DNA of 64,000 bases. It comes from Plasmodiophora brassicae (Eukaryota > Endomyxa > Phytomyxea > Plasmodiophorida > Plasmodiophoridae). The DNA is taken from positions 868,001 through 932,000 of the forward strand of contig JASFAU010000004.1 of the NCBI GenBank assembly GCA_039704465.1, written 5' to 3'. Both the position numbers and the translations under genes were made by a program. The notes under the pieces were generated by a model. That model ran no database searches. It was not told the origin of the DNA and saw nothing but the letters and a program-made list of their open reading frames with translations. This document shows positions 1 to 11,290 of this stretch, in pieces. The stretch's first letter is position 1. The number at the start of each line of letters is the position of its first letter.

Positions 1-264
1 CCGTCGACTGATCGATCCGCCCATTACTAAATACCAATGCATGCCGCCCGTCTCGCCACCGAAGGTGCCCCGTCTCGTACTGCCGCTCCGTTCGTGCGTC
101 CACCAACCGCCGTCCGACGTTGTTTACGCCCATCGCTAATTGCCTGCACTGGCAATCGCCACCGTTGTTGCCGCGCATGACGAAACGGCTTCGTCAGTCG
201 TGGTGTAGAAGAGAGGCGTCGACCGTCTCGTCACACAATCGGGTACGGGACCGATCGGCGGCCG
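1..264. other. 5' edge, no gene seen
   Basis: No reading frame here looks coding. It probably holds the promoter and 5' leader of the cathepsin C gene that starts at 265. An open frame runs through it in another phase, but it overlaps that gene and has no recognisable motifs. Confidence 0.4.
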
Positions 265-2122
265 ATGTCGTGGCTGGCGACGACGGCCTCGCTATGCCTG
301 TCGCTGCTGGCCACGTTCGCGCTCGCCGACCTGCCTGTGCATTGCATGCGGTCGCAGGTGTACGGCGACTGGGACCTGACGCTATCGGCGCCCGTCCCGA
401 ACCGGAACGTGGCGTGCGGGCACCCGAGCCCCGACACGAACCTCGCCGAGCTCCAGCTGGTGTACGAGATCCGGCCGGTGTCGGCGGTCCTGCGGGTCAG
501 GCTGTCCGCCCCCAACGTCGTCGTTGATCGCGACACGGCCGAACGAGGCACGTTCACCACGGTCGTCGACGAGGGCATGGAGATACGCATCGCTGGGCGC
601 GTCCTGTTCGCCAAGTTCCATTACCATCTCGCGGACCCTGCCGACCTCGACGACGACGACGACGACCTGCCGCCTATCGACGATCGCTCCGCTTACGTCA
701 GCGACTGCGGTCGCACGTCGCCAGGTCAGATTCGTACACGAGACCGGCGGGCCGTTAGCATGAACGGGACTGGCAGGGTGGTTCAGGCAAGGCGACGGGC
801 AATGGGGATGCTTCCTGGCGGAGCAGACCAGGCCGTCAGCGAATGGGAAGACGGCGTCTCTCCTGATTCGGAGCAGCGGGTACTTTGACGAGCACCGGCG
901 GCAGAGGACGTACCAGTACGACGAGGCGCTCGTCGACGCTGTCAACAGCGACCCGTCGTCGCTGTGGCAGGCGACGATCTACCCGGCGTTCGCCGACCTG
1001 TCCGAGTACACACTGAACAAGCTCATGGGCAGGAAGCGGTACCTGAAGAGCGTCGCCGGGACGCGCGGCGACGCGGTTCGCGTCGAGGACGACGACGGCG
1101 ACGACGGCCTGCCGCTGGCCGTCGACTGGCGCAACCACGATGGGCACAACTTCGACTCGCCAATCCGCAACCAGGGCCGCTGCGGGTCCTGCTACGCGTT
1201 CGCCACCGGCGCCATGCTGGAGGCGCGCACCAGGATCGCCCGGTACCGGCACGGTCTGGGCATGAGCAACCCGGCGTACTCGACGTCCGACGTGCTGTCC
1301 TGCAGCCGGTACAACGAGGGGTGCCATGGCGGGTACCCGTTCCTGGTCGCCAAGTACGCCCAGGAGTTCGGCCTGGTGAGCCACGCGCGCCATTCGCCCT
1401 GCGCGCCCGGGCTCAACACTGACCTCTGGGCACAGTTGCACGACGACGACGACGACGACGACGCCGGGGATGACGACCAATGCGCCTCCACCGGCAGGGT
1501 CCGGTTCACCGACGATTACCACTACGTTGGAGGTGCGGTCGTGGCCGCTGATGGCGGGCGCGCGACCCACCACCCCATGGCTGACGGTGCGGCGGCGCAG
1601 GGTGGTACGGCGCCTGCAACGAGCGCGACATGCGCCGGGAGCTGGCGCTGTACGGGCCGATCACGGCGGCGCTGCAGGTACCGCACGACCTCACCATGTA
1701 CAAGAGCGGGATCTTCACCGCCTGTCCCGACGGCGCCGGCGCCAAGAACGCGGACGGCTACGAGTACAGCGACCACGCCGTCGTAGGCCGCACCGGTCAC
1801 CGCGAACGGGGCGCCGGCTGAACCGATGGCGATGCGTGCCCAGGTCATTGTCGGGTACGGCGAGCGCGATGCCGTCAAGTACTGGATCATCCGTAATTCC
1901 TGGGGGACCGCCTTCGGCGAGAACGGGTACTTCCGCCTGCCCGTAAGACGTATTCCGAACGCGCGCGTCCGGCCGGGGGGCGCTGACCGGGTCGTTTGCC
2001 CCCAGCGTGGCGTCGACGCGTGCGGCATCGAGAGCAGCGCCGTCGCCGCGTACCCGTTCCCGCCGTCGAACGGTGCCGTCAAGAAGCGCCACCGGCAGGC
2101 GCGTCGCAAGCAACGCCTGTAA
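265..2122 (+). CDS. CTSC: Cathepsin C (dipeptidyl peptidase I), papain family
   Basis: Lysosomal/vacuolar cysteine protease that removes N-terminal dipeptides. Exons as read: 265-724, 777-1532, 1601-1782, 1844-1942, 2006-2122, giving 537 aa. A signal peptide is followed by the exclusion domain ([15 protein letters not shown], residues ~22-150) that is diagnostic of cathepsin C. The peptidase domain has the active-site Cys in [10 protein letters not shown] (codon 1190-1192, about residue 292), His in DHAVVIVGYG and Asn in NSWG. The exon 1/2 junction restores the family motif [13 protein letters not shown], and the 1783-1843 intron interrupts the His motif exactly. Odd: two runs of GAC codons (about 649-666 and 1441-1461) add poly-Asp inserts, one inside the peptidase domain. 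The start is the ATG directly before the signal peptide. The stop lies only 10 bp from the convergent gene. Confidence 0.92.
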
Positions 2123-2132
2123 ACGCGTCCCG

Positions 2133-2774
2133 TTATCGGGGCGGTCCGTTCATTGTTGTGGTGAAGACGCGCGCCGCCTGCCCCGGGTCGGCCATGTCGG
2201 CCGGCGACATGGCCGGGTTGATGCGGGCGACGACGTCGTCGACGTCGCCCGGCGGCAGCTTGGCGGCGGCGACGACCAGCAGCTGTCGGAGGTCGTCGGC
2301 GCACAGCAGGCGGAAGCGCGGGGCGCCGGCCGGGATGGATCGGAAGCCGGGCGAGGCCGTCAGGCGGACGAGGCCGTCGTAGATGGCGCCGGCGTCCACG
2401 GACGCGTCCGCCAGGCGCCGGGCGGCCCGGATCTCGACCTGCCCGAGGCCCTTCGACCGCAGCAGGACGAACAGGATGCCGACCTGGCGGCGGACCAGGT
2501 CGATCCGGTCGCCGGACAGGTCGGGTTCGACTCGGCGTCGCCAGTCGTGGACGTCGTCGACGTAGCGCTGCAGGGCGTCGGCGTCGTAGTCGTCGTCGTC
2601 GCGGCACGGCAGCTGGGCGGCCCTGGCGAACCAGCGACGCAGCGTCTCCTCCAGGTCGTCGTTACCCGGGCCCAGCGCCGCCGTCATGACGACGACGAGG
2701 ACGGTGACGCCCAGGATGGCGGCCGTGACGACGATGGCGGCCGACCCGAAGAAGGCCCGGATCTCATTCGCCAT
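2133..2774 (-). CDS. Uncharacterised single-pass membrane protein
   Basis: A 213-aa intronless frame starting at ATG 2774 (MANEIRAFFG). The longer open frame upstream has only a GTG start. One strong hydrophobic segment near the N-terminus (residues ~11-32, IVVTAAILGVTVLVVVM) suggests a membrane anchor. The rest is charged and helical, with acidic runs, and I recognise no domain. It converges on the cathepsin C gene, and the two stops are 10 bp apart. It is likely real because the third codon position is strongly GC and the frame is long. Function unknown. Confidence 0.6.
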   Translation of the reverse strand: MANEIRAFFGSAAIVVTAAILGVTVLVVVMTAALGPGNDDLEETLRRWFARAAQLPCRDDDDYDADALQRYVDDVHDWRRRVEPDLSGDRIDLVRRQVGILFVLLRSKGLGQVEIRAARRLADASVDAGAIYDGLVRLTASPGFRSIPAGAPRFRLLCADDLRQLLVVAAAKLPPGDVDDVVARINPAMSPADMADPGQAARVFTTTMNGPPR

Positions 2775-3025
2775 CGGACGTGGGATTTGGAAGTGAGCCA
2801 GTGGGGCCGGAACCTGACCGCCAGGACTAGTCGTCACCGATTAATGCTCGCCGTCATCGCGGTGTGTGGTGGGGGGAGGGGGGTCGACGACCCCCCTGGT
2901 CCCGTTACGCGAAGAACACGGCGGGCGGCAGCAGGGGCAGAGGGCGACGAAGCCGGGGGCAGGCTGGCGGCAGGAGAATATCTAGTAATATCAGGGCGTG
3001 TGCCATATCAGTATATGGTTCGGCG

Positions 3026-5175
3026 ATGCGATGGGCCGTCGCGGTCAGCTTAACGGTGGGGGCGGTGATCGTCACCGGGCGATGGCGGGTGCTGGTTGCC
3101 GCCGGCTCGTGTGCGGATCTCCAGCCGGTGGCGCTGTCCGCCCCCGAAGTCGGGTACCAGAGCGTGCTGGCGATCCGGCTCAGCGCCCTGTCGCTGGGCG
3201 AATCCGACCTGTCGACCTACGCCAGCTGTAGCGCCACGAACCTGACCTATCGGGGGCCGTCGTTGACGACCGCGTTCCGGGCCGTCGTCCAATCCGGCGC
3301 CCGTGTCACGTTGTCGCAGATCGAGTGGGTCATGCTCGACAACAACCTGATCCAGGGCGGCATCGGCCTCGCCAGGTTCATGTCCGCCCTGCCGGGCGTC
3401 CGCGTCGTCCAGCTGTTCGCCAACACGATCACGGGGCTGGCGGCCGGCACGTTCGCCGCCCAGACGCAGCTGCTCCTGCTCGACCTGGGCATCAACCCGA
3501 TCACGACGCTGCCGGCGGCAACGTTCTCCTCGCTACACCGTCTGCAGGCCTTGTCAGTCGGCACAGGCGACGTCTACACCAGGTTGCCGCTGACGTGGCA
3601 CACAGGTTCCTGGACTCGTGCGACCTACAGACACTCCCGGCCGGGATCTTCTCGCCAATGACCAGCCTGCATGAGCTGTAAGGCGGCCTACTCCCCTCGG
3701 GGCCCGCCTCTCTGCCCCTGACAGGCGCGCAACAGGTACCTGTCGGCGAACCCGAAGCTGTCGTCGTTGCCATCGGGCGCGCTTGACGATCTGCCGCTGC
3801 TGTCCTATGTGTACGAGTCGACGGCGGTAGACGTTGTACTGGAGCCCGTAGAGTCTGACGACAGCTGGTGCAGGAACGTATCCGAGACGCGGGTCGGGTG
3901 TTTCCCGAGTGCGCCAGGCGGGGCGACGTTGTACGACCCGCCGACGTTGCCGAATTGTCGACTGGATCCCGTGCCGAACGCGATCTACCCGTCGCAGCGG
4001 GTCGCGTTTACCGTTGCCGAGCCGTGCACGACGTTCACGTCGCCGACGCTGGTGTCCGATCTGGCGGGCGCGTTGAACGCAAGCGCGTCCCGGTTCGGGA
4101 ACGTGCAGGTCGTCGGCGTCCCAGAAAACCCCAGCGCCTGCGCCCTGCAGGTCGACATGATGCTGGACAACGCCGGCAACAAGCACGCGTACACGTCGTT
4201 GCAGGCGCAAGCGTCGACGACGAACAGCCCGTTCCTGAACGGGCAGGTGACGCGGTACTACCTGGCGCATGGTGGCGTTGTCGCGTCGGCGGCATCCGTT
4301 CGCGCTTGCCAGAACGGGACGTCCCCAAACACGTACTTCGTTGACGTGGGCGTGTCGTGCACGCCGGGCGGCAACTCGCAGGCAGCAGGTTTGTCAGAAC
4401 AGTGGAAGCCAGGTCCATCGTGTGGGTTAAGATGTGGCCGGCAGGCGGAGGTGGCTGGTTCCAGACGGTCGTGGATTTCGTGCAGCGAATCTTCGAAGGG
4501 TGGTGGAGCCCACCTGTCTGGGTCATGTTCAGCCTGATCATCCTCTTCCTGTTGTGCGTCCTGCTGGTCGCTGTGGCAACCGTCCGGCTCGTTCGGCAGC
4601 GGTACCTGGCCACACGGAACGAACGCGCTGCGAATTACTGGAGGCAGCCCGATAAGGTGACCGGGTACGCGGCTGCCGGTAACGATCATCGCCGCAAGGA
4701 CAACGCTATCAACCTGTCCGATAACGACCCGCTGTCCGACCTGGCATCGTTCCACGACATGCAGATCGATTCCCGATGGAGCAAACAGAAGTCGTCGTCA
4801 CCGGTGGCGGCAACGGGCCTGCCCAGCGACCCACATATGTCCAGCCCTCCCAGCAGGCCATGGAAGGTACAGGTCACGCAACCAGACGAGCGGCGCATCG
4901 ACCCGTTCTGGCACGAACAGAAGGTCATCCAGGTCAAGACAAAGCCACCGACGAAGGCGCCCGAGATTCCGGTGGAAAAGCCCAGTCCCCGGCAATTCCA
5001 GGAGCCGCTCGACTTTATTATGCCGAATGCCTCGCTGGGCACGCAGGCGCCGCCGATGTCGCAACCCGTCACCAAGGTCCGACCCGGGCTGAACGCCATC
5101 CGCCGACAAAAGTTCAAAGCGCTGACCGACACGTCCGGCGACGACTCCATGCCGGACACGGACGCCGAATTCTAG
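3026..5175 (+). CDS. Leucine-rich-repeat type I membrane protein
   Basis: Exons as read: 3026-3552, 3606-3677, 3736-4388, 4445-5175; 660 aa. Signal peptide (~1-30), then LRRs (motifs such as LLLLDLGINPITTLPAATF and LQTLPAGIFSPMTSL) split by two of the introns, then a Cys-containing ectodomain with NxS/T sites. A transmembrane helix follows at ~residues 441-463 (FSLIILFLLCVLLVAVATV), then a ~197-aa Pro/Lys/Gln-rich cytoplasmic tail. No kinase or TIR domain is visible. The frame shift between ectodomain and membrane segment is resolved by the 4389-4444 intron. It resembles a receptor or adhesion molecule. What it binds cannot be told from sequence. Confidence 0.75.
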
Positions 5176-5231
5176 AAATGAAAACGTTACGCAACAGGCC
5201 CAAGTCGCCGGGAGGCGATTTGGGACCACGG

Positions 5232-5353
5232 ATGCAGCTCCCACTGCTGCGCTGCGCTGCGCGTAGGTCGCCTGTCGCGCTACCAATGCAGCTCCCACTG
5301 CTGCGCTGCGCTGCGCGTAGGTAGCCTGTTGCGCTATGCGATGCAGCTCCCAC
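5232..5353. repeat. 54/55-bp tandem repeat, 2 copies plus a partial third
   Basis: A unit beginning ATGCAGCTCCCACTGCTGCG starts at 5232 and 5286. The first 13 bases recur at 5341. The two full copies differ by a few bases. The repeat lies just downstream of the LRR gene and upstream of the next gene. Confidence 0.85.
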
Positions 5354-5791
5354 GCGAGCAACACGTCGGACCGCAGCGGCCCACTGAGCGCGCTGCAGAC
5401 AGAAGTGCGTCTACAAAAGCCGGGGACCAATGAGGGCCATCGATCGATATTGTCGTGGCAACCAGCAAAGACCGTTTGGCGCGCTGGCGGGCGCACGGGC
5501 GAAGTGGGGGGCCGTCGTGGGGGCGCCGGTCACACGGCCCGGGTCGGCCAGCAAGTGGGAGACTTGCCGGTGAGACGTGGGCCGGCAAGAAAGGGGGTCG
5601 CGCCTAACGCGCGCGTCCGGCGGGGGGACGGGGTGGGTGTGTGTCTTGCGTTTCAAGGGTATCCCCCCCGGACCAGAGCAATTGTGAGGGCTTTACGCAG
5701 ATCAGCGGCGACTTGGTCAGGCACGATGCGTTTGTATACAGACCCGCGCGGCAAGTCCCCGAACCCAAGTTCCGGTGGAGCCCGAGTGGCG

Positions 5792-6717
5792 ATGGCGTCC
5801 GTGCCGCACCACCACTCGTGGTCGGGGGCGAAGCCGAAACCCGAGGTGGCGTCATGGCTCCGCGAGACCGCCAGCTCCCAGCGCAAGAAGCGCGTTGACG
5901 AATCCCCAAAGTGTGCGCCAGGGACGCGTAACCTAGGCCAGCATCGAATTCGACCACCGGTGCCATGGAGAGAGGAAGACGATGACGATGGGTCTGTAAC
6001 CGATTTTCCTGCTGCCAAGTCGGGCCATTCGCGTTCGAAACCTTCGTCTTCTCCTGCTCGACGGAACCAAGCCAGTGTATCGCGAACCGAGCCGTCGCCG
6101 TCTCCGGCTCGCAGCCAGGCCGGGGGCAACGAAGACGGCCAGGTTGCCGACCAAGAGGCGATTCTGCGACTTCAACTGCAACGGGCAAAGATTGAGTTGG
6201 CTCGCGCCAAGGCGAGCTACTTGCAATCGCTCGCCGAGACTGAACGGACGCGGTCACGTTCAGTAAGCGTCCCGAAAGGTATGGGCGACTGTCGTCGTAT
6301 ATTTTGTCGAACGAACGCGTTGACTGAGGTTCTGGGACAGCGTCACGTGTGGAGAAGCAACTCGAGGTCATTGAGGAGGATAATTCGAAGGCCGAGAGCG
6401 AGCGCGCAGCGTTCGACACCGAATGGCCTGGCAGTGCGTCCGAATCCGAATTCGGGTCCCATATCGACCCCGACCAGTGCTCGCAGGTCAGCTGCATCGT
6501 GTTGTCAAATACCGACCGGTTCCTTATATCCAACCCCGTATAGTTCTCAGCAGCGAGCGAGCAGAACCCATTTGCCGAGATCGTCAAGATCGACAGCGAC
6601 GACGAGTTCCTCGCCAATGCCGTCCGGCGCGGGAACGGTCCCGTGCGGCCGCTGTACGTCGATGCTGATCAGGGGAAATCCGGCACGATGGTGAAATTGC
6701 CACTGCTGTTTGCCTAA
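5792..6717 (+). CDS. Low-complexity, partly coiled-coil protein, unknown
   Basis: Exons as read: 5792-6278, 6341-6486, 6562-6717; about 262 aa. The middle is Ser/Pro/Arg-rich. It is followed by a predicted coiled coil (ILRLQLQRAKIELARAKASY, ~residues 120-150) and an acidic C-terminal region (EIVKIDSDDEFLANAVRRG). The first intron is convincing. The last acceptor (…GCGAG at 6561) is weak and chosen only for frame. The true start may lie in an upstream exon: a short ATG frame at 5430-5575 has coding-like composition and ends at a possible donor. No family recognised. Confidence 0.45.
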
Positions 6718-7130
6718 CGACCGCGTCTGACGACCACTGTGCAGGCCAAGCTTCGCCGGCGCCTGCAACGTGTCATCTTCTGCGCCCGTCGCACGTCCGA
6801 TGACTGAATCGTCCAGTGGGAACGGCTGGGCGTGACGTCGTTCAGAGTTGTAATAAAATTAACGTAATGGGGGGAGTATATTGTGGTCACAGCGTTGATC
6901 GGCGCCCTGTCGTCGCAGGGCCTTTTCAACAACCGACCATTCCATGTGGCTCCAGAAATGAACCGTGATACGTAACCAGTAGAAGGTTGCGTCTGGACGG
7001 CTGCGAACGCTTTTAAAACTGTGCCTGCCAAGTCAGTCGGTGTACGACGAGGCGACGACGCCGATGGGCTCCACTTCGAAGTCCGCGCTGCCGTGGCGAA
7101 GCTGCCGGGTTCGGCGCCGCGCCGCTCCCA
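6718..7130. other. Intergenic, promoter side of the TAF1B-like gene
   Basis: About 410 bp with an AT-richer core (6840-6900, including AATAAAATTAACG) and no supported reading frame. Open frames on the minus strand here are shadows and start without conserved motifs. Confidence 0.35.
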
Positions 7131-8775
7131 ATGTCGGCACCGGCCGCCGGAGCAAATGCGAGATGCCACTCGTGCTTCGGGTCTGATTTCGACTACAACG
7201 ACCTGGGGTATCTGGTGTGCCAGGACTGTGGCGTGCAGTCGCATGTAATTTCGGCCGCAACGACCGTGTTTCGCTGGGCGCGCGTCTAACTTGCCGTCGA
7301 TAGGTCGCCACGCAGGAGCAGACGGAATACGACCAGGTTGCCAAGGGGCTTCGGCGATTAACGCAGACTCAAGATGCCGAGCCAGGTTCATCCAGCCGTC
7401 CGGATAACTGCCGTCAGACGTCGACGTCGTCGCTACTGGCAACTGTTCAGCAAGTTCTGTTTGTGCAAGCCAAGGCGTTCATAGAACATGCACAACTTCA
7501 TTATGGCCTGTTTGAGGCGATTGGATCGCTGTTCCTGGCCTTGCTTGAAGGCTGGAGGCAGACGTCAAACGATCGTCCTTTTGTCGTGTGCTTTCGAACC
7601 GACTATGACGACCTTCGAGAATCCAGTACGAGGAGTGCTGTTGTTAACGCAAGTGTTTCTAACGTCTAACGTTCAGGCTTCGAAGTGACTGCAAAGACGA
7701 CGCTTGCAATCCTCGGTCTGGCCTGCAACCTGGAGCGTGTGCCAGTGACATTTGACGACATCGCACAAATGGCAATCCGAGGTATTATACCAACGAGGCG
7801 CCTCCGCGAGCATCTACGTCCTGATGTTGCCGCCGACATGTCTCCACGCCTGCAAGCATTTGTTGAATGGCAAGGTCTACCGGTCGGCCACGCGCTTGAG
7901 CGAGGTTGTCTCGTATCCTGTATGATTGGCGACCCCCGACCTTACCTATTTGTCATTGTGTTAGAGGCCAATAAGATCCATCGCACAATCACGCGTATTT
8001 GCTCACTGGAGATGCTGCCAGAAATGGTTCCATTCTGTTCCAATGTTCCAATGCTAATCGCTCGATACGTGGAACGTCTCGGCCTTCCATGCGGGGTCGT
8101 TGCTCCGACCTGCGTCTCACTTCTTCGTCTGTATCAACGGGTTCATCCCGACGAGGAGCTGAATTCAGCACGCATCGTCGCCGTTATTGTCATCGGCATC
8201 AAGCTGCTCTATGGATGCAGATCGAGTGCACATCGCACCGCATTTGACGACTGGCTCTCTCGATTGCAATCGGTTCCTGACTGCCGAAATCCACCCGGTG
8301 ACTCGGACGATGCGGAGAGATCTGTTGTGAGTGGGGCGAGTGCCTTACCTGTTGTATGTCAAATGACAGTCCTGCACAGTTGTTTGTTGACTGGGTCCAC
8401 GATTACGAGGTGGTCCATCATTATATCACATTGTTGCTCAGCGAATATGACGAGCTGTTCGTTGTGCCCGAACGTACAACCGGTGACCGTCCCGGTCCTG
8501 TTCCTGCCCATCGTAACGACATGGACGTTTACGACGATGTCGGGTGTGATTGCTGGATTGACCCCAACGACGAGAAGTCGCCGGCGCCTAACGAATTCGT
8601 CACGTACGCGAACAGAGCCATTGGGCACGGCAGCTGCGAGTATCACTTCCGTCACCAACGCCTCGTGTCTGCCTGTGTCGGCACATTCGGTTTGAGTGGC
8701 CAGCTAATGAACCTGTTCATCGACACCACGCTCATGGAGATCTACAGTTTGCAAACCGGCAACCCGGCTCGGTGA
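7131..8775 (+). CDS. TAF1B: RNA polymerase I TFIIB-like factor (TAF1B/Rrn7-like)
   Basis: Exons as read: 7131-7244, 7304-7625, 7677-8326, 8380-8775; 493 aa. The N-terminus carries a zinc ribbon, CHSC…CQDCG, followed across the first intron by GVQSHVATQEQTEYD. That arrangement is the Rrn7/TAF1B signature (C-x2-C … C-x2-C-G-x-Q-S). A helical region with the layout of divergent cyclin folds follows (residues ~75-330). The last exon holds a Cys/His-rich stretch. By family, the protein recruits Pol I to rDNA promoters. Alternative: another TFIIB-fold protein such as Brf1, but the TQS-type ribbon end favours Rrn7/TAF1B. Confidence 0.65.
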
Positions 8776-9261
8776 GTCTTCAACGTAATAGACCACATAG
8801 CGAGGCGCAGAATGCGGATGCAAAGTCGAACCTCCCGCGCCGTGTCCCGTGTCCGAAAGTACCTACCTCCACACCATGAGGAACAGACAGTCTTGAACGG
8901 ACGGGAAGGGGGCCGGGCCCCTATCTGACCCAGACAACGGGAAGTCGTCGGATTGTGAATGCAAGTTCGATCGGCGATGGTGCTGCGTCCCAAGTCGTCA
9001 CGTTGTTTGTGACGGTGCGCCCTGCTTCCTGTCCTTCATCTACACAGACACGCCACATGTTAGACATCACCTTAGGCAGAAATTCAGACTAGAGAAACCG
9101 GATACGAAACAAGTATAAGGTTTCGCTGCCGCATGTCCGCTTATCGAAGCCTGAACCAACGCTTGATGGATCAAAGCCACACACTGACTTTCGTTAGCGC
9201 ATGTGCCGCCGTTCCCAATTAAGAGACCGGCCGCCGGCGTCTCCCAAGCTAAGCGTACGCC
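8776..9261. other. Gap without a supported gene
   Basis: Nearly 500 bp between the TAF1B-like gene and the inverted repeat. Only short frames without coding character on either strand. Confidence 0.4.
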
Positions 9262-10370
9262 GCGTTGGGACAAAAGTTGGGCGCGGACACGATGCAACGA
9301 CGGCTGAAACGCAATCAACAGTCAGACCGGCGACAGGGCGAGCAGGGACTTTGAAAGCCATCGTGCGCAAGGACGTGGTCGAAAAGGGCTTATAAGCGGT
9401 ACAGGAACCCCGCAACGTTTCTACATCAGACGACGTGGATGTCCGGCACTGGAGACTGTCAGTCGCCATTTGTACCGGTTGGATTAGGGTGGAGCTGTCG
9501 CGGGGGAGCGGAGACCTGCTGTGTGAGGACCCGGTTAAGGTTCTGGCGCGCCTGCTACACACACGTACGTCTGAACGTCGATCGTCCGTATGGTCCGATA
9601 CCAACAGGATGACAGCCGATGATCGGGAATGCTGGGCGCCGCTGGTCGGCGCGGTGATCCTGTCAGTGACGATCCTCGTCATCCTTGATGCGCGCAGCAT
9701 ACTGGACAAGGCAGCAGCGAAAGTCGCATCAGGCGTCATCCTTGGAGTAGTTCTTTGCCTGATCGTTTTCAAGGCTTCTGTGATCGTTCGCCGAGAATGG
9801 CTTCCAAACACGCAAGACCACCCTTCTGCAAGCGAGCACCAGCGCCGTGTCCACATTTCGTGACGAAGATCGTTCAGGCAAAGAACGACTCCAAGGATGA
9901 CGCCTGATGCGACTTTCGCTGCTGCCTTGTCCAGTATGCTGCGCGCATCAAGGATGACGAGGATCGTCACTGACAGGATCACCGCGCCGCCGACCAGGCG
10001 CCCAGCATTCCGATCATCGGCTGTCATCCTGTTGGTATCGGACCATACGGACGATCGACGTTCAGACGTACATGTGTGTAGCAGGCGCGCCAGAACCTTA
10101 ACCGGGTCCTCACACAGCAGGTCTCCGCTCCCCCGCGACAGCTCCACCCTAACCCAACCGGTACAAATGGCGACTGACAGTCTCCAGTGCCGGACATCCA
10201 CGTCGTCTGATGTAGAAACGTTGCGGGCTTCCTGTACCGCTAAGCCCTTTTCGAGCATGTCCTTGCGCACGACGTCTTTCAAAGTCCCTGCTCGCCCTGT
10301 CGCCGGTCTGACTGTTGATTGCGTTTCAGCCGTCGTTGCATCGTGTCCGCGCCCAACTTTGTCCCAACGC
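9262..10370. repeat. Large inverted repeat, ~500-bp arms, ~105-bp loop
   Basis: The left arm (about 9262-9768) begins GCGTTGGGACAAAAGTTGGG. The right arm (about 9873-10370) is its reverse complement with a few substitutions and small indels. Both arms, read inward, carry the same open frame with two hydrophobic segments (AVILSVTILVILDARS and VASGVILGVVLCL). The plus-strand copy is 9435-9863. The minus-strand copy is part of a longer frame ending near 9194. No transposase, target-site duplication or terminal motif was recognised. A transcript through it would fold into a long hairpin. Confidence 0.9.
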
Positions 10371-10441
10371 CGGCGGCATAGAAATGATACTGACGGCGTA
10401 TCTCTCGGCAGGACAAATTAAAACTCCTTAGCCTGAAACTG

Positions 10442-10800
10442 ATCAGCTCGGTCGACCACTCTCTCTGTGCAGCAGGTAGAGTCGCCCATCGTTCGTCAGA
10501 TCGATGCGGCTGACGTCGGCAATGGCGATGTCAATATCGTCGTCCGTCAAACCCCTTCGAATCGAGCCGATTCAATGCTCGATCACGCGCAGATGTACCG
10601 AGGCCCAGCATTCGGTCGAACGCGTGACGAACGTCGCGATTGCCGATAGCGTCATGGTATTGTAAATAGTGCAGAGCATGAGTAGGCACCGCGTATGTCA
10701 TCCTGGCGTCAGACGGCAGTACTGAACGGCAGGAGATCTCTGAAATCCGTGCAGGACGCGTCCCCCGTTGCCGCATCGCGCCTATCTGCGTGTCAGCCAT
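10442..10800 (-). pseudogene. Coding remnant with a frameshift, unknown family
   Basis: The minus-strand frame from 10800 reads well (MTYAVPTHALHYLQYHD, then AIGNRDVRHAFDRMLGLG) and then runs into a stop. One base out of phase, the reading continues convincingly as LTDDDIDIAIADVSRIDLTN and ends at about 10442. The break falls at a run of four C (10552-10555, plus strand), with no room for an intron. Either an indel-broken gene or a sequencing error. Family not recognised. Confidence 0.4.
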
Positions 10801-10929
10801 TTCTGGTCAGACCAGCTGAGCAGCGCAGGCATGCCGGGCATCGCAGCATGCATGTAGGACAGTTGACCCGATTCCCAGCACGCCTCGCGTCCAGTGCCGC
10901 TCATTTACCTACGACGTTCTCGCCAGGAC

Positions 10930-11290
10930 CTGGTCTTAGTCGACGTGGTTGCTCGGCACGACATCGTTCGGGAACGAGACGCTTGTGATTGTGCCGTTCG
11001 AGGGCGATATACATCGTGTCGAGTCAATACACGGGTCACGTACCAGGTTTGTATCCAACCATCGCATGCAGGCGGACGCCGGTCAACGTGAAGCAGGCGC
11101 CGACTCCGTGGTGGACGTCGTCGGCGCGACCGATGACCCGACGACGCTGACGGTCGCGAACGCCGGCCACTGCATCGTCGTACATGGCCGACCGACATGC
11201 CGTTGTGTTTCGGCAATGCGCGTCGCAGGTCATAGACGCGCTCGGCGCGGGCGCGGGTCAACGGACTCACTACTCGGTTCTTCGTGACGG
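10930..11290 (+). other. Possible exon(s), unknown product
   Basis: One plus-strand frame has GC-rich third positions over about 11080-11200 (ADSVVDVVGATDDPTTLTV, then ANAGHCIVVHG) and recalls a β-strand pair of PP2C phosphatases. No metal-binding DG motif or start was found. Could be an exon of a gene joined to the next segment, or a remnant. Confidence 0.25.

Noticed and set aside
382..945. Long minus-strand ORF across the cathepsin C N-terminus
   Set aside because: It is the shadow of a GC-rich gene whose plus-strand frame matches cathepsin C domain by domain.
1522..2607. 361-aa minus-strand Arg/Pro-rich ORF
   Set aside because: Overlaps real exons on both strands and has the low-complexity Arg/Pro composition typical of an out-of-phase frame in GC-rich DNA.
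9194..10282. 362-aa minus-strand ORF across the inverted repeat
   Set aside because: It runs through one arm, the loop and back through the other arm in antisense, so its two halves are complements of each other. A single protein-coding role is unlikely.
10949..11287. Full PP2C phosphatase
   Set aside because: Only one strand pair resembles PP2C; the metal-binding Asp motifs and the rest of the fold are missing.
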